A stretch of 5,927 nt of DNA from Streptomyces violaceus. Its GTDB lineage: Bacteria > Actinomycetota > Actinomycetes > Streptomycetales > Streptomycetaceae. The notes beneath the pieces were generated by a model. The model saw nothing but the letters and a program-made list of their open reading frames with translations. It was not told the origin of the DNA and did not search any database. Location of the stretch: positions 25,603 to 31,529 of the forward strand of contig KL569119.1 in the NCBI GenBank assembly GCA_000715635.1. The letters run 5' to 3'. The translations under genes were made by a program, and so were the position numbers. This document shows, piece after piece, positions 5,283 to 5,927 of the stretch (the first letter of the stretch is position 1; every line of letters begins with the position of its first letter).

Positions 5283-5326
5283 CCGCTTCCTTCTCGGCCG
5301 TCAGGGCACCGGTGAGAAGGAAGCGG
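5283..5326. terminator. 13-bp inverted repeat between convergent genes, possible terminator
   Basis: Arms 5283-5295 (CCGCTTCCTTCTC) and 5314-5326 are perfect reverse complements with an 18-base loop. The loop holds the TGA stop (5301-5303) of the minus-strand LysR gene, and the right arm encodes its last residues. The position, 60 bases after the SDR stop, fits a shared terminator. On the minus strand a TTCTTTT run appears about 12 bases after the stem, so the match to a classical terminator is partial. Confidence 0.45.
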
Positions 5327-5909
5327 ACTCGGCCCAGGTCTCCTGACGCAGGAATTCGAGCAGGGCCGTCTCCGCCGGGCCCGCGCCGGGCCGGAGCACG
5401 GCGATGACGGGCTGGGACACGACCGGGAACACCGGGCGGACGAGGTGCTCGTAACCCTGGGGCACCGCGGAAGCCGGGACGAGCGTCACCCCCAGCCCGT
5501 GGGCGGCCCAGCGCACGGCCGTCGCCGTCTGGGACACGCGGGCGACCTTGGTCGGGGTCAGATCGTTGTCCCGCAGCACGTTCAGGAGCACGCCGTCGAG
5601 CGCGCTGTCCCGGTCGAACCTCACCCACGGCTCCCCCTCCAGTTCGCGCAGCTCGACCCGGTCCGCGGCGAGCTGCCGATGCCCGGCGCCCAGCACCACG
5701 ACGAACTCCTCATCGCCGAGGTGGTGGGCGTCGGCGGGGCTGCGCTCGCACGCCGCCATCAGGACGAGGTCCAGCACGCCCCGGCGGCACAGCCGATCCA
5801 GTTCGGCGGAGCTCGGCTCCTCGAAGACGGTGACCTCCAGCCGCGGGAAGCGGTGACGCAGCGCGTCCAGTGCGCCCGGCAGCTGCCGCGTGCCGAAGCC
5901 CATCTGCAC
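5301..5909 (-). CDS. LysR-type regulator, effector domain only, N-terminus beyond the contig end
   Basis: The genuine sequence is 202 codons, entering at the contig end with VQMGFGTRQLPGALDALRH and ending in SFSPVP. It matches the substrate-binding domain of LysR regulators: LPGALDALRHRFPRLEVTVF opens the first lobe, GVLDLVLM follows, and AVRWAAHGLGVTLVPASAVP is the typical second-lobe element. The DNA-binding helix-turn-helix and linker, about 90 residues, are missing only because the contig stops. The apparent start MYKRQ is encoded by sequencing adapter and must not be used. It converges with the SDR gene; whether it regulates that gene cannot be told. It is not a copy of the LysR at 844-1755, whose effector domain is clearly different. 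Confidence 0.88.
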   Translation of the reverse strand: MQMGFGTRQLPGALDALRHRFPRLEVTVFEEPSSAELDRLCRRGVLDLVLMAACERSPADAHHLGDEEFVVVLGAGHRQLAADRVELRELEGEPWVRFDRDSALDGVLLNVLRDNDLTPTKVARVSQTATAVRWAAHGLGVTLVPASAVPQGYEHLVRPVFPVVSQPVIAVLRPGAGPAETALLEFLRQETWAESASFSPVP

Positions 5910-5927
5910 CTGTCTCTTATACACATC
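5910..5927. other. Tn5/Nextera mosaic-end adapter at the contig edge (artefact)
   Basis: The last 18 bases, CTGTCTCTTATACACATC, equal 18 of the 19 bases of the Tn5 mosaic end used in Nextera libraries. Read on the minus strand they encode MYKRQ, a well-known artefact N-terminus. This is untrimmed adapter and not part of the genome; the true sequence ends at 5909. Confidence 0.96.

Noticed and set aside
5910..5927. True Tn5 or other transposon end
   Set aside because: The match is exactly the engineered mosaic end used in library preparation and sits at the contig edge, so adapter carry-over is far more likely than a real element.
1..5927. CRISPR array, tRNA/rRNA, insertion sequence, toxin-antitoxin or phage-defence operon
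   Set aside because: No regularly spaced repeats, no tRNA-like cloverleaf noticed by eye, no transposase motifs and no toxin, nuclease or defence domain other than a generic MoxR/RavA ATPase.

Overview
The window is high-GC DNA (roughly 70%) with strong G/C bias at third codon positions, AAGGAG-type ribosome binding sites and many regulator/enzyme pairs. This points to an actinomycete, most likely Streptomyces or a close relative; the genus is inference. The last 18 bases are a Tn5/Nextera mosaic-end sequence, so the window is the edge of a draft contig rather than a natural end.

Layout from left to right: (1) 1-766, minus: the first ~255 residues of a RavA/MoxR-type AAA+ ATPase, cut by the left edge. 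(2) 844-1755, minus: a complete LysR-type regulator. (3) 1756-1926: a divergent control region with a 16-bp palindrome at the LysR start, a candidate promoter and a strongly structured leader. (4) 1927-2475, plus: a DUF6817-like protein of unknown function. (5) 2472-3458, minus: a WYL-domain regulator whose stop shares a CTAG palindrome with the stop of gene 4. (6) 3511-3876, plus: a small VOC (glyoxalase/bleomycin-resistance fold) protein divergent from the WYL regulator, with a 19-bp palindrome between them. (7) 3877-4451: a gene-poor stretch with a 17-bp perfect inverted repeat, the C-terminal remnant of an HxlR-type regulator and a possible HxlR-type operator. (8) 4452-5222, plus: a short-chain dehydrogenase/reductase (SDR). 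(9) 5301-5909, minus: the effector domain of a second LysR-type regulator, cut by the contig end.

Functionally this looks like accessory chromosomal DNA built from small regulator-target modules: LysR with DUF6817, WYL with VOC, and a decayed HxlR with SDR. All pairings are inferred from orientation and palindromes. I see no mobile element, CRISPR array, RNA gene or recognisable biosynthetic cluster, and no complete system that I would call new. The points most worth a second look are the structured leader of the DUF6817 gene, the 17-bp inverted repeat next to the truncated HxlR gene, and the adapter that creates a false N-terminus for the last protein.
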